A stretch of DNA of 64,000 nt from JAUILH01 sp964230215 (GTDB lineage Bacteria > Bacteroidota > Bacteroidia > Flavobacteriales_D > JAUILH01): positions 1 through 64,000 of the forward strand of contig CAXRGQ010000006.1 of assembly GCA_964230215.1 (NCBI GenBank), read 5' to 3'. The notes under the pieces were generated by a model, which was given only the letters and a program-made list of their open reading frames with translations, was not told the DNA's origin and ran no database searches. This document shows, in pieces, positions 24,191 to 34,244 of this stretch. Every line of letters begins with the position of its first letter. The stretch's first letter is position 1. The translations under genes were made by a program, and so were the position numbers.

Positions 24191-25063
24191 GTGAAAGTCA
24201 GAAGGAAAGAAACCATATGTCCTAATTGTCAGACTGAATTAAGAAGCACTGACAACTTCTGCCCCAATTGCGGTCAAGAAAATCATTCAAAGCAGGCACG
24301 AATTGGCGTCCTTATTAACGATTTTGTAGGCGACTACTTCACCTTTGATTCAAAGTTTTTCAGGTCAGCTAAAAAACTAATATTTAAACCGGGTAGCTTA
24401 ACTAATGAATACCGAAAAGGTAGAAGAGCAAGCTACATCAGTCCCATAAGACTTTATCTTTTCACTAGTTTTATCTATTTCTTGATAATGCAATTCAGCA
24501 TTGATTTTAATAACTCATCCAATGGAGTAATGGTTAATGGGGAGAAATTAGACCAAGCTCACTTAATTGAAGCAGAAAAAACCTACGGAAGTATAGACAA
24601 ATTCGTGGAAGCAGAGTTTTCAGATGTTCCGTCAATAGGTCAATTGTTGCTTAAAAAATCCATGCTAATAATACGAGACGGCAAAAATCTTGTGCAATAT
24701 TGGTTAAGCAATATGTCTCTTATGGCCCTAGTTTTACTGCCTGTTTTTGCTTGGATGCTTATGCTTGTATTTAGGCGGAATCAAGATTTCTACACAGTCC
24801 ATTTAGTTCATGTCATCCATTTACAGTCATTCACCTATTTGGCTCTCATATTATTTCTGGTTATTGCAAATTTAGATCAGGCCCTTGCAAGTATTCTACT
24901 AATAGTAATTATGTTAGTGTATCAGTTTTTTTCCTTCTTAAGGACTTATAAAAGAAGTGTTGGCACCACCATTTACAAATCACTGATAGCTTCCTTTTGG
25001 TATTTAGTTATACTTGTAGTTGGTATGCTTAGTACCTTAGCATTATCGCTGTTACTGTTTTAA
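24191..25063 (+). CDS. DUF3667-type zinc-ribbon membrane protein
   Basis: This predicts 290 residues from a GTG start; no better start lies upstream. The N-terminus is a zinc ribbon (CPNCQTEL then CPNCGQEN), followed by a conserved block (FVGDYFTFDSKFFRSAKKLIFKPG...EYRKGRRASYISPIRLYLFTSFIYFLIM) that marks the DUF3667 family. Four to five hydrophobic segments follow, at about 94-110, 172-194, 205-230, 233-250 and 265-288. It is an inner-membrane protein of unknown function, common in Bacteroidota. It is separated by short spacers from its neighbours. Confidence 0.85.
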   Translation: MKVRRKETICPNCQTELRSTDNFCPNCGQENHSKQARIGVLINDFVGDYFTFDSKFFRSAKKLIFKPGSLTNEYRKGRRASYISPIRLYLFTSFIYFLIMQFSIDFNNSSNGVMVNGEKLDQAHLIEAEKTYGSIDKFVEAEFSDVPSIGQLLLKKSMLIIRDGKNLVQYWLSNMSLMALVLLPVFAWMLMLVFRRNQDFYTVHLVHVIHLQSFTYLALILFLVIANLDQALASILLIVIMLVYQFFSFLRTYKRSVGTTIYKSLIASFWYLVILVVGMLSTLALSLLLF

Positions 25064-25134
25064 ATTGTTACATAAATAACAGAGTAAAGAACTCTTATCA
25101 CGGTATATTTGTTCCTCCAAAAATTAGCAAGAAT

Positions 25135-26043
25135 ATGAAGAGTTCTTTACTGTCCTTAACATGGGAAATACTCAACGTTTCGTTTGCGATTTTTCTTGCA
25201 AGCATAGGTTTGAAAGCCTTTCTACTTCCCAATGGCTTTTTGGATGGGGGCGTTACTGGAATTGCCATTCTGGTAAGCGAATTGACAGGATTCGAGATTT
25301 CCTATGCATTACCAATTATTACCTTGCCATTTTTTGTTCTTGGATGGTTCTCAGTTTCACGGCGCACATTGATTAAGTCGGTGATTTCTGTTTTAGCGCT
25401 TGCTATTATCATACATTTCGAAAACTTCAGCCCTGTGACGGATGATAAACTGCTTATTGCGGTGTTTGGGGGAATATTTCTCGGTGCTGGGATTGGTCAC
25501 GCAATTCGCAACGGAACCGTATTGGACGGCTCCGAAATTTTAGGTCTCTATTTAAATGAGAGAATCGGAATTTCTATAGGTAACATCATACTTGCTTTTA
25601 ACACCATTTTGTTTGTCATAACAGCCCTCACATTATCAGTTGAAGTAGCCCTTTACTCCATTCTGACTTTTATTGTAACAGGAAAGGTAATTGATTTTAT
25701 TTTTAGGGGCTTTGAGGACTATGTCGGTTTGATGATTATATCTCAAGAATCATCTAAAATTCAGAAAAGTCTATTAGAGGAAGTTGGAACGGGCATTACT
25801 GTCTACACCCATGCTAAGGGTTATGGTAGCACCGGTTATCAGAAGGATACGGAAGTGCTTCAAGTAATAATAAATAGAATCGACACAAAAAAAACCTATC
25901 GCGCTATCGAAAGTATGGATCCAGACGCTTTTATTGTCGAATTTGATGTAAATCAGGTCAAAGGCGGTGTAACAAGGAAATACCTGTCGCGCACAAAAGG
26001 CAATAAACTACATAGTGACTTCTTTGAAAAGGAAACAGAATAA
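25135..26043 (+). CDS. YitT-family membrane protein with DUF2179 domain
   Basis: This predicts 302 residues. Five or six transmembrane helices lie in residues 8-190, with the family block ASIGLKAFLLPNGFLDGGVTGIAILVSELTG at 21-52 and GAGIGHAIRNGTVLDGSEILG near 120-140. The last 90 residues form the soluble DUF2179 domain (GTGITVYTHAKGYGSTGYQKDTEVLQVIINR), found also in PII-like proteins. The molecular function is unknown; some relatives have been proposed as transporters. It is likely constitutive and monocistronic here. Confidence 0.92.
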   Translation: MKSSLLSLTWEILNVSFAIFLASIGLKAFLLPNGFLDGGVTGIAILVSELTGFEISYALPIITLPFFVLGWFSVSRRTLIKSVISVLALAIIIHFENFSPVTDDKLLIAVFGGIFLGAGIGHAIRNGTVLDGSEILGLYLNERIGISIGNIILAFNTILFVITALTLSVEVALYSILTFIVTGKVIDFIFRGFEDYVGLMIISQESSKIQKSLLEEVGTGITVYTHAKGYGSTGYQKDTEVLQVIINRIDTKKTYRAIESMDPDAFIVEFDVNQVKGGVTRKYLSRTKGNKLHSDFFEKETE

Positions 26044-26111
26044 GTAAGTTGTTAATTCCTTTTCACGAAATAGACCGCAATACACACTAGATTCTATATC
26101 TTTATAACTGT

Positions 26112-29100
26112 ATGAAATTAGCCTTTCTAAAACGCTGGAAATTCTGGAAAAGATTCTTAATTCTTACCATACTTCTTCCTATCCTCTTGTTTGGTATTCT
26201 TCTACTTGTCATTTATTATAAACAAGATGCCATCATTCAGGCAGAGGTGGATGCTATGAATAAGACGCATAAAGGACTCATTGTGGTAGGCGATACCCAT
26301 TTGGCTCCATTTGAAAACTTCCCTTATATCTCCATTAAGATTGATGATGTTAGAATATATGAATCGAAAGCGGATGATGCCCCTGTGATTCTTGATGTTG
26401 CAGACATCTATCTTGGATTTGACATATGGGATATTGTTGGGGGCGATTATGATGTTCAGAAATTATTGGTTGAAGATGGTTTCTTTAATATCGTTAAGCA
26501 TAAAGATGGTACAACCAACCTTGAAAACGCCTTGGCAACTCCAGATGATGGGGTTGAGGAAGAAGAAGAACCATTGGACATACATCTTAAGAATATCGAA
26601 CTAAGGGACTTGGATATCCACAAGCTAGATGAAGCCAGCAACATGGACGTGGAAACCTACATTTATTGGGCGAATGGTGGTTTTAAAACAGGCAATAATG
26701 AAATTGCTGCTCACATTGATACCGAATTCGAATTGAACATTATCGATGACCACGACACCACTTATATAAAGCACAAACATTTCGAGTTTCACACAGATAT
26801 TGTCTTTAACGAAGAGTCTGGACTATTAGAAATCGAACCATCAGGCATAACAATGGAGCATGGCGATTTTAATCTTCATGGTAAAATTGATACGAAGAAT
26901 GATATGACGCTTGATCTGCATGTTAACGGTGAAAAGCCCAATTTCGACATGTTGATTGCCTTTGCTCCAGAAGACTTAATTCCCGTTTTAGAGCGATATA
27001 AAAATGAAGGTAAAATCTACTTCCATGCTGACATTGAAGGACCAAGTGCTAACGGACAAATGCCTTTTATTGATGCAACATTTGGTGCCGCAGAAGCTTT
27101 TATGGAGAACACCAATGCTAAGAAACGAGTAGAAAACCTTGGCTTTAAAGGTCATTTTACGAACGGCGAAAAAAGAAGCTTAGAAACCATGGAGTTTTCG
27201 ATAATTGACTTCACTGCAAAACCAGAAAAAGGTGATTTTATTGGTTCCATTTTAGTTAAAAACTTTGTTGAACCTGAGGTGGACATGGAATTGCACGCTG
27301 ACTTTAATTTAAATTTCTTGGCTGAATTCTTTAACCTATCCGATATTCAAGATGTATCTGGAAATGTTAAGTTAGACATGCATTTCCATGACATTATTGA
27401 TTTAGAACATCCAGAAAGAGCCTTAAATGAGCTGAATCAAGCCTATTCTAGCGAACTAGTAGTAAGTGACCTCCATGTTGTATCAAGTGACCTACCTGCT
27501 CCAATCGATGATTTAGATGTGCATCTTCAAATGAGTGGAAAAGAAGGAATTTTAGACAAATTCAATCTAAAGATGGGATCATCTGACCTTGCGATCATGG
27601 GATACATTTCTGATTTACCAGCGGTTGTGCACCATACAAACATACCAATAGAGGCTCAATTGGGAATACGATCAAAGAATTTCGATATAGCTGAACTAAC
27701 AGGGTTCTCAAAAGGTGATAGTACTGGGATAGATGAACGAATTGAAGATCTGAGTGTTATGTTAAAATTCAATTCAAGTGCGCGCTCATTTACAGAATCA
27801 AAATATCTACCTGAGGGTGAGTTTTTTATTGATGACCTGCATGCTCAATTAAAACATTACCCCCATGAATTACACGATTTCCATGTGGACATTCTTATCG
27901 GAGAGAGAGATTTAAACATTGTCGATTTCACTGGATTTATTGATAAATCAGACTTCCATTTCAATGGCAATATCCATGACTACGGATTCTGGATGAAAGA
28001 TACACTTGAAGGAGATGTTAAGCTGGATATCACCTTAAATTCGGACATGCTTAAGCTTGAAGATATATTTTCTTACCAAGGAGAAAACTATGTGCCAGAA
28101 GATTATCGACACGAAGAACTGGACAGATTAGCACTACATGTGAACTCTGAGATGCACTTCAAATCTTCTGAACTACATTCAATAGATGTCGATTTGGACA
28201 GGTTTGATGCAAAAATGAAGGTGCATCCTATGCGCTTTGAAAATTTCTCAGGACGCTTCCATTATGAAGATGATCATTTAGTGATTCAGAAAATGCATGG
28301 AAAGATGGGTCGCACCGTGTTCGATTTAGACATGAATTATTACCTAGGAGAGGATGAAACCATAAAGTTGCGAGACAATCACTTTGGCATAAAGGCTAAC
28401 TATATTGATTTCGATCAGCTGTTTGCCTTCAACTTAAAATCGCCTAACAAACCGGCAGAATCGGCACCATCAAAGCCAACTGAGGAGGATGTTGCAAGCC
28501 ATTCTGAGGCCTTTAATCTATACGAACTCCCCTTTACTGATATGACGTTTGATGTGGACGTAGGTCATTTCATTTATCATCGCATTGATTTACAGCAAAT
28601 TCATGCAAGGTTTAACACTACGCACAACCATTATATCTACGTGGACACACTCAGTCTAATAGCTGCAGGTGGTCGCTTTAACATGTCTGGATATTTTAAT
28701 GGCAGCGATCCAGAGCACATCTATCTTAAGCCAAATTTAACTGTTAAAGGAGCAGATTTAGATAGGTTGATGTTCAAATTCGAGAATTTTGGACAAGATG
28801 AATTGGTCTCTGAAAACCTTCATGGTAAGCTAAGTGCCAATATCACTGGAAATATCCGAATTTACCCAGACATGGTGCCTGATTTGGACCAATCTGAGAT
28901 TCATATGGATGTAGAGATTTTAAATGGTCGACTTGAAAATTACGAACCCGTTCTAATGCTATCCGATTACATGGGAGATAAAGATTTGAGCTCAATTAGA
29001 TTTGATACGCTAAAGAACCACATGGATATTAAAAATGGCGTTCTAAGTATTCCAAATATGACTATCGAATCAACCATTGGACACTACGAGTTAGCAGGCA

Positions 29101-29336
29101 CTCAGTCTATGGCAGAGGATATCGATTATTATATCCGTATTCCGTGGAAAACTATCAAACAGGGGGCTAAATACAAGTTATTTGGAAATAAGAAGACCAA
29201 GGATGGTGATGTTGGAGATGATGAGATCATTGAAAAAGACACTGATGGTAAAACGCGTTATTTGAACCTTAGAATCACCGGAACCATCGATGATTATAAG
29301 ATTCAGATGAAGAAAATGAAGGACAGAAATAAGTAG
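26112..29336 (+). CDS. AsmA-like envelope protein
   Basis: This predicts 1074 residues with one N-terminal transmembrane helix (residues about 16-36) and a long beta-rich periplasmic body. The N-terminal AsmA-type domain is visible as a chorein-like repeat (FPYISIKIDDVRIYESKADDAPVILDVADIYLGFDIWDIVGGDYDVQKLLVEDG). Near the C-terminus the conserved block DLSSIRFDTLKNHMDIKNGVLSIPNMTIESTIGHYELAGTQSM is typical of Bacteroidota AsmA proteins. Such proteins are thought to form grooves that move lipids between the membranes. The region between about 425 and 900 is His- and Asp-rich. It is followed 5 bases later by a DUF1801-type gene. Confidence 0.88.
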   Translation: MKLAFLKRWKFWKRFLILTILLPILLFGILLLVIYYKQDAIIQAEVDAMNKTHKGLIVVGDTHLAPFENFPYISIKIDDVRIYESKADDAPVILDVADIYLGFDIWDIVGGDYDVQKLLVEDGFFNIVKHKDGTTNLENALATPDDGVEEEEEPLDIHLKNIELRDLDIHKLDEASNMDVETYIYWANGGFKTGNNEIAAHIDTEFELNIIDDHDTTYIKHKHFEFHTDIVFNEESGLLEIEPSGITMEHGDFNLHGKIDTKNDMTLDLHVNGEKPNFDMLIAFAPEDLIPVLERYKNEGKIYFHADIEGPSANGQMPFIDATFGAAEAFMENTNAKKRVENLGFKGHFTNGEKRSLETMEFSIIDFTAKPEKGDFIGSILVKNFVEPEVDMELHADFNLNFLAEFFNLSDIQDVSGNVKLDMHFHDIIDLEHPERALNELNQAYSSELVVSDLHVVSSDLPAPIDDLDVHLQMSGKEGILDKFNLKMGSSDLAIMGYISDLPAVVHHTNIPIEAQLGIRSKNFDIAELTGFSKGDSTGIDERIEDLSVMLKFNSSARSFTESKYLPEGEFFIDDLHAQLKHYPHELHDFHVDILIGERDLNIVDFTGFIDKSDFHFNGNIHDYGFWMKDTLEGDVKLDITLNSDMLKLEDIFSYQGENYVPEDYRHEELDRLALHVNSEMHFKSSELHSIDVDLDRFDAKMKVHPMRFENFSGRFHYEDDHLVIQKMHGKMGRTVFDLDMNYYLGEDETIKLRDNHFGIKANYIDFDQLFAFNLKSPNKPAESAPSKPTEEDVASHSEAFNLYELPFTDMTFDVDVGHFIYHRIDLQQIHARFNTTHNHYIYVDTLSLIAAGGRFNMSGYFNGSDPEHIYLKPNLTVKGADLDRLMFKFENFGQDELVSENLHGKLSANITGNIRIYPDMVPDLDQSEIHMDVEILNGRLENYEPVLMLSDYMGDKDLSSIRFDTLKNHMDIKNGVLSIPNMTIESTIGHYELAGTQSMAEDIDYYIRIPWKTIKQGAKYKLFGNKKTKDGDVGDDEIIEKDTDGKTRYLNLRITGTIDDYKIQMKKMKDRNK

Positions 29337-29341
29337 TTTGC

Positions 29342-29707
29342 ATGGGCGCTGTAGACAATTTCATATTCGAAAAAGAAGGAGTACAACAAAGGATTTTAAT
29401 GCACCTCCATTCTTTACTGCATCATCACCACAACTTAAGTCCAACCATGAAATATAAAATCCCGTTCTACGAAGGAAATAAATGGATTTGTTATTTAAAC
29501 CCTATCAAGAAAGGCGGTGTTGAATTGGCATTTATAAAAGGAAATCTGTTGTCGAATAATCATGGTTTACTCCTTGCAAAAAATCGGAAGCAAGTGCGGG
29601 GTTTTGAAATTTACAGTATTGAATCATGTCCAGATGAAGCGATAGAAACTACTCTTTTGGAGGCTATTGAGATAGATAGAAGAAAACACTTGAAACAAAA
29701 GATATAA
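29342..29707 (+). CDS. DUF1801-type (YdhG-like) protein
   Basis: This predicts 121 residues. The central KYKIPFYEGNKWICYLNPIKKGGVELAFIKG matches the DUF1801 pattern (YkIPfy...icylnp...v.l.f..G). It is cytosolic and single-domain. A YdeI-like gene with the same domain at its N-terminus lies two genes downstream, so the pair may be paralogous. Its TAA shares one base with the ATG of the tspO gene (TAATG), which implies coupled translation. Molecular function is not known. Confidence 0.78.
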   Translation: MGAVDNFIFEKEGVQQRILMHLHSLLHHHHNLSPTMKYKIPFYEGNKWICYLNPIKKGGVELAFIKGNLLSNNHGLLLAKNRKQVRGFEIYSIESCPDEAIETTLLEAIEIDRRKHLKQKI

Positions 29708-30165
29708 TGATTACAAGACTAATAATATTTCTAGCCATCAACTTTGGCGCACTTGGCATTGGAGGATTCTATACCGGCAAAGGTGTGCCGTCAGATTGGT
29801 ACGTTAACCTAGATAAGGCACCATGGACACCACCAGGCTGGATGTTTGGTTTTGCGTGGACAACCATTATGATATGTTTCTCAATATATTTAGCCTACTT
29901 GTGGCCGAAGGTTGAAAACAAACAGTTCATGATTGGACTCTATGTTGTACAATGGATTCTGAATGTAGCATGGAACCCGATATTTTTTCACTTCCATCAA
30001 ACTATCGCAGGTTTAATTGTAATTGCTTTATTGGCCGTGGTAGTTGGCTGTTTTTTGTTTAATTATTGGTCAATCATCAAGGTAAAATCCCTTCTTATAC
30101 TCCCTTATCTTGTATGGTTGATTATTGCAACATCATTGAATGCCTACATTGTAATTAAGAATTAA
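29707..30165 (+). CDS. tspO: TspO/MBR family tryptophan-rich sensory protein
   Basis: This predicts 152 residues with five transmembrane helices, the normal TspO size. Signature stretches are LDKAPWTPPGWMFGFAWTT in the loop after helix 1, VVQWILNVAWNPIFF in helix 3 and PYLVWLIIATSLNAYIVIKN in helix 5. TspO binds porphyrins and related tetrapyrroles in the membrane and is tied to stress and photosensitiser handling. It is flanked by DUF1801 and YdeI-type genes in a compact three-gene group. Confidence 0.93.
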   Translation: MITRLIIFLAINFGALGIGGFYTGKGVPSDWYVNLDKAPWTPPGWMFGFAWTTIMICFSIYLAYLWPKVENKQFMIGLYVVQWILNVAWNPIFFHFHQTIAGLIVIALLAVVVGCFLFNYWSIIKVKSLLILPYLVWLIIATSLNAYIVIKN

Positions 30166-30175
30166 ATGAATTAGT

Positions 30176-30808
30176 ATGAACCCAGAAGTAAGCCAAATAC
30201 TACAGGACGCAGACAAATGGAATGAAGAAATGTGCCTTTTAAGAGATATCGCTCTCGAATGTGGTGTAAGCGAAGAAGTTAAATGGAAGCAGGCATGTTA
30301 CACTTATAATGGAGGGAATCTATTTATTATTGGTGCATTCAAGAAATACTGTGCTATCAATATTTTTAAAGGTAGTCTGCTTAAAGATGATGCGAATGTG
30401 CTTACATCTCCCGGAGAAAACTCACAGTCAGCCAAACAATGGCGTTTTACCGATTGTCAGACAATTGAAGCCAATAGAGACCTTATTAAGCAATACATCT
30501 TTGAGTTAATTGAAATTGAAAAAGCAGGAATAAAAGTCAAATACAAGTCGTTAGAAGACTATGATATTCCTGAAGAACTGAGTGATTTATTTGTGAGTGA
30601 TGCTGCGTTCGAAAATGCCTTTACGAGCTTAACGCCAGGTCGTCAAAAAGGCTACTTGCTTTTCTTTAATGCTGGAAAACAAAGCAAAACTAGAGAGAAT
30701 CGAATACAGAAATATTACGAACGTATTATGAATGGCAAAGGGATGAATGATTGCGTTTGCGGAAAATCTAAACGCATGCCCAATTGTGATGGCTCACATA
30801 ATCGATAA
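30176..30808 (+). CDS. YdeI/DUF1801 protein with C-terminal CDGSH-type motif
   Basis: This predicts 210 residues. Residues 1-130 form a DUF1801 domain (VKWKQACYTYNGGNLFIIGAFKKYCAINIFKG). Residues 130-190 form the YdeI-type helical part (IPEELSDLFVSDAAFENAFTSLTPGRQKGYLLFFNAGKQSKTRENRIQK). The last 20 residues read CVCGKSKRMPNCDGSH, an exact fit to the CDGSH iron-sulfur pattern C-x-C-x2-S-x3-P-x-C-D-G-S-H, which binds a 2Fe-2S cluster through three Cys and one His. The motif is short compared with stand-alone CDGSH domains (about 40 residues), so cluster binding is uncertain. Confidence 0.82.
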   Translation: MNPEVSQILQDADKWNEEMCLLRDIALECGVSEEVKWKQACYTYNGGNLFIIGAFKKYCAINIFKGSLLKDDANVLTSPGENSQSAKQWRFTDCQTIEANRDLIKQYIFELIEIEKAGIKVKYKSLEDYDIPEELSDLFVSDAAFENAFTSLTPGRQKGYLLFFNAGKQSKTRENRIQKYYERIMNGKGMNDCVCGKSKRMPNCDGSHNR

Positions 30809-33800
30809 CTAATCCTTTACGATAACCAAAGGAAAATCCTGCCCAAAACTATATGATGTTGGGTATTGTGTGCTCCCATGAAACTCCTGTGACAACTCGG
30901 GCACTCTGTCTTCAGCATGTGTTTTAATCTCGGTTACCGTGATTTTTTTGTCACCGTTATCCCCCTTGCCAGAGAGTATCTCTAGCAAAGCATAAGTAAA
31001 CAATCCGTGTTTTAAATCACCCGCCTCATTAGCAAATTGTGCATCCTGACTTGCCGTTAAAAAGTAGGTACCCGAACTTCTAGCGAGCTGAGCTAAAGCT
31101 TTTTCTCTGCCGCCACCTCTTTGAGCCAGACTATTCAGTGCTCCGCCCGAATGACAGGCATCTAACACAAACAATTGTTTGCTTGCTAGAATTTCCACAC
31201 TGTTGTCCAACATCTGCTTGGCCGAATAAGCCTTAGATTTAAGCATCTCGTCGTCTCCATAAAGATTGGTTACGTCATGACATACCAGATAGAACTCTGG
31301 ATTTTCTTCAGAACTCATTACACCATGTCCAGCATAATAAAATACAAACACATCCTCTGGCCCTATCTCTTGCTGAATTTGATCAAAGGCTGCCTGTATA
31401 CCGTCTTTACTTGCGTCTTTATTCAGCACTTCAATATGTTTCACACTTGAAAACAAGGTATCCCCTCCCCTTTTTATTGCTTTTGCGAAGGCCTTGGCAT
31501 CCGACACGGCATACTTTAAATTGTATTGCGAATTCTTGTAGTCATTTATCCCAACACTTAAAATAAACAGGTCCGTTTGTGCTGCTTTATCCGAAAATTT
31601 AATACTTAATTCAGCTGGACTTGACTCAACGCCATCCTCATTAATCGCAAGTACTTTTACATTGTTTAGTCCATCATTTAACTTCAGTTTGAGCGACTTA
31701 ATATCTTTATCTCCACGAAACTGGATTACCTCATTCAGTCTAATAATCTCAACCAATTTCTTGTTATTATAGACTCTAAGCTCATTTATCACCTTCTTAT
31801 TCGAGTTAATCCTCACCTTTAACTCTACTTCCTTTTCCTTCGCAACAATAGTATCAGAGTCTGCTCTAAGATTAGAACGACTGTCTAATTCGTTCATTAC
31901 AAAAGCAACATCAGGACTTTCCTCCATAAGAGTTTGGATGTTTTGTCCCAAATCAAAGTTTTCTCCTTTCATTACGCGCTCGATTAAGTTGGGAGTAAAG
32001 TATTTATCAAACAAACTTCCTATTGGTAGTACCTCCATTTCACTCACATAATTCACGTTTTTAAGCGCTGCAGCACTTCCATCAAAACGGCCAGAGGAGT
32101 GTGTGCTAAGCCATTGATCATTAGAAATCTGAATCCGACTATAGTTTAACTTCATGCTTGGAAAGTCCCAAAGCTTGTACATCCCATCAATACTCATCGA
32201 AATCAGCTTGGACTTGTCCATAGTGAACATAAGTTTTGTTATGGCAGACGTATGTGCGTCTTTAATCTCTTGAATAGCACCAGACTGAATATTCCAAACC
32301 CTAATTACATTATCCGCTCCGGCAAACGTAATTATAGAATCATTATACCATGCAGCCGAATATAATGGTGTGCTACTGTAGGATGCTTTGTGTGTAATCA
32401 TGCCAGATAAGTAATCCCATACTTTAATCGATCCATCCCATGATGTGGTAAGAAACTTCTTTCTATTGGGGGAAATTAAGACATCCGATATTACATCTGT
32501 ATGCCCCACTACAGATCGGAAAGTTTCTCTACCATCGGCTTCAATAAATGATAAGTTTTTGTAATTATCACCCATAAGGTAGTAAAGATCGTCGTTGCCA
32601 AAGTCAACATTGTAGGCAGAGTTCTTTTCTAAGGCAACTCGGTGGAACTGTTCCTTAACAAAATCCCATACAACATAACTACCATCCCAGCTTCCACTAA
32701 TCAGTTTGTCGCCTTTTGCGTTATAGGCTAAATCGAAAATAATGTTGAAATGACCATTCAGTGTGTCTTCAACAGTCCATGTGTCGGTGTTCCACAGAAA
32801 TATCTCTCGATCTCCTCCTGCGGTAGCCAGTTGTTTCCCATTAGGGCTAAATACGGCAGAAATCACAATTTTAGAATGTGCTTTCAATGTCTTTAATACA
32901 CGCCCTGAACGAATGTCAATGATATGGACAAGCGAGTCCACGCCCCCGCAAGCCATTATCTCTTTATTGGGGTGTAAATCGAATCCACGTTTTAAACCAA
33001 TTTGCTTTAAAGCTCCAGCTTGTGCCCAATTATCACGCATATGCGCCAAGCCGTCATTGTCAGGTTCGTTTAAATATCCTTTTAACACTTTAGTTTTTCT
33101 GCCAGTGCTATAGTCCCACACGTTCAGCGCATGATATTCACCCGGTATAATAACCGAATGACTGGTAGGACTGGGGTTTAACTCATAATAATCGAGATGC
33201 TTGTTTTTTAGCTCCAAGGTCTTTTTCCCTGTTTTGACACTAAATGCATATAAAGTCTCATCCGTATTAATCAAAACATATTGATCATCAAATGAAAACT
33301 CCATGCTAGTTGGACGGGAATTCGAAGGCATTAATTTTTTCAACTTTTTGCCCGATTTTGCATCCCACAATATGGCGCCATTCTTATTGTTCATTGTAAG
33401 AATGTATTTAGAGTTATTACTCCACACCTGCTTGGTATTGCAACCGTCACAGCGTTCGTCCGAATCTTTATCTTCCAATCGCGCCAAAACCTTGCCTGAC
33501 TCAAGATCAAATACCTCCGCAAACAATTTAGACGAACTTAAAGACACCATAGAGCCATCCGGACTAAACTCCATGCCATAAGTCTTATCGAACGGCAAAG
33601 AAATTATGGTGTCGCCCTTTAAAGTCAGTACCTCTGCCCCCTTATATCCACTTGTATTTAGCGCATATTGTTTATCATCAAGCAAGGTATAGGCCTGATT
33701 AGAGACCCCATAGTTTTTACTAAACTCATTCACTCTGCTACCGTCTTTTAAAGAATACACATACCATTTATCTCGAGTAGTAAACACTAGGGCATAATTC

Positions 33801-34180
33801 CCCTTAGGACTGAAATAGGCTTCTCTTACGTCATCTTTAAAATTCCATCTATGGTGCACCTCACGTGTCTTTAGGTCCACTACACAAACCGAATTATCCG
33901 CGCTACTAGTAATAAACAAATCTTTATTGGGGTGAATGTCAACTGACCAAACCGCATATGTGTGATGTGTGAAATGACGGATTATTTTGCCGTTCTCTAA
34001 ATTCCAAAGTAGCACAGAGTTATCTTTTGCTCCCGACAGTGCCCACTCTCCGTTTGGGTGGATATCTGCACATGTAATGTCCTTAACATGTCCGTTTTGA
34101 AGAGAAGTCTCAAGTTTCTGGCTCAGAATAATAGTGCCAGAATAAAGACAAGACAAAGCGACTAATAGTAATTTTATCAT
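30809..34180 (-). CDS. exported WD40-repeat protein with C-terminal caspase-like domain
   Basis: This predicts 1123 residues. After a signal peptide (MIKLLLVALSCLYSGTIILSQ) come a dozen or so WD40-type repeats to about residue 690 (for example DIHPNGEWALSGAKDNSVLLWNL, GDREIFLWNTDTWTVEDTLNGH, SPNRKKFLTTSWDGSIKVWDYL). A linker and an Ig-like strand region follow to about 870. The C-terminal caspase/peptidase C14 domain (about 870-1115) has the catalytic His in FVFYYAGHGV and Cys in LFVLDACHSGG. Export by the Sec route is implied, so it would act in the periplasm or outside. There is no sorting domain. Its substrates are unknown. The stop abuts that of the YdeI-CDGSH gene. Confidence 0.9.
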   Translation of the reverse strand: MIKLLLVALSCLYSGTIILSQKLETSLQNGHVKDITCADIHPNGEWALSGAKDNSVLLWNLENGKIIRHFTHHTYAVWSVDIHPNKDLFITSSADNSVCVVDLKTREVHHRWNFKDDVREAYFSPKGNYALVFTTRDKWYVYSLKDGSRVNEFSKNYGVSNQAYTLLDDKQYALNTSGYKGAEVLTLKGDTIISLPFDKTYGMEFSPDGSMVSLSSSKLFAEVFDLESGKVLARLEDKDSDERCDGCNTKQVWSNNSKYILTMNNKNGAILWDAKSGKKLKKLMPSNSRPTSMEFSFDDQYVLINTDETLYAFSVKTGKKTLELKNKHLDYYELNPSPTSHSVIIPGEYHALNVWDYSTGRKTKVLKGYLNEPDNDGLAHMRDNWAQAGALKQIGLKRGFDLHPNKEIMACGGVDSLVHIIDIRSGRVLKTLKAHSKIVISAVFSPNGKQLATAGGDREIFLWNTDTWTVEDTLNGHFNIIFDLAYNAKGDKLISGSWDGSYVVWDFVKEQFHRVALEKNSAYNVDFGNDDLYYLMGDNYKNLSFIEADGRETFRSVVGHTDVISDVLISPNRKKFLTTSWDGSIKVWDYLSGMITHKASYSSTPLYSAAWYNDSIITFAGADNVIRVWNIQSGAIQEIKDAHTSAITKLMFTMDKSKLISMSIDGMYKLWDFPSMKLNYSRIQISNDQWLSTHSSGRFDGSAAALKNVNYVSEMEVLPIGSLFDKYFTPNLIERVMKGENFDLGQNIQTLMEESPDVAFVMNELDSRSNLRADSDTIVAKEKEVELKVRINSNKKVINELRVYNNKKLVEIIRLNEVIQFRGDKDIKSLKLKLNDGLNNVKVLAINEDGVESSPAELSIKFSDKAAQTDLFILSVGINDYKNSQYNLKYAVSDAKAFAKAIKRGGDTLFSSVKHIEVLNKDASKDGIQAAFDQIQQEIGPEDVFVFYYAGHGVMSSEENPEFYLVCHDVTNLYGDDEMLKSKAYSAKQMLDNSVEILASKQLFVLDACHSGGALNSLAQRGGGREKALAQLARSSGTYFLTASQDAQFANEAGDLKHGLFTYALLEILSGKGDNGDKKITVTEIKTHAEDRVPELSQEFHGSTQYPTSYSFGQDFPLVIVKD

Positions 34181-34244
34181 AACAAACTAAAATTACTGAT
34201 TATCTGTGGACTACCTATTAAATAGCTAGTTTAATTCAGCTCAA

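Noticed and set aside
32763..33581. Plus-strand ORFs of 116 and 92 codons inside the WD40-caspase gene
   Set aside because: They are antisense to clear WD40 repeats and have no recognisable features.
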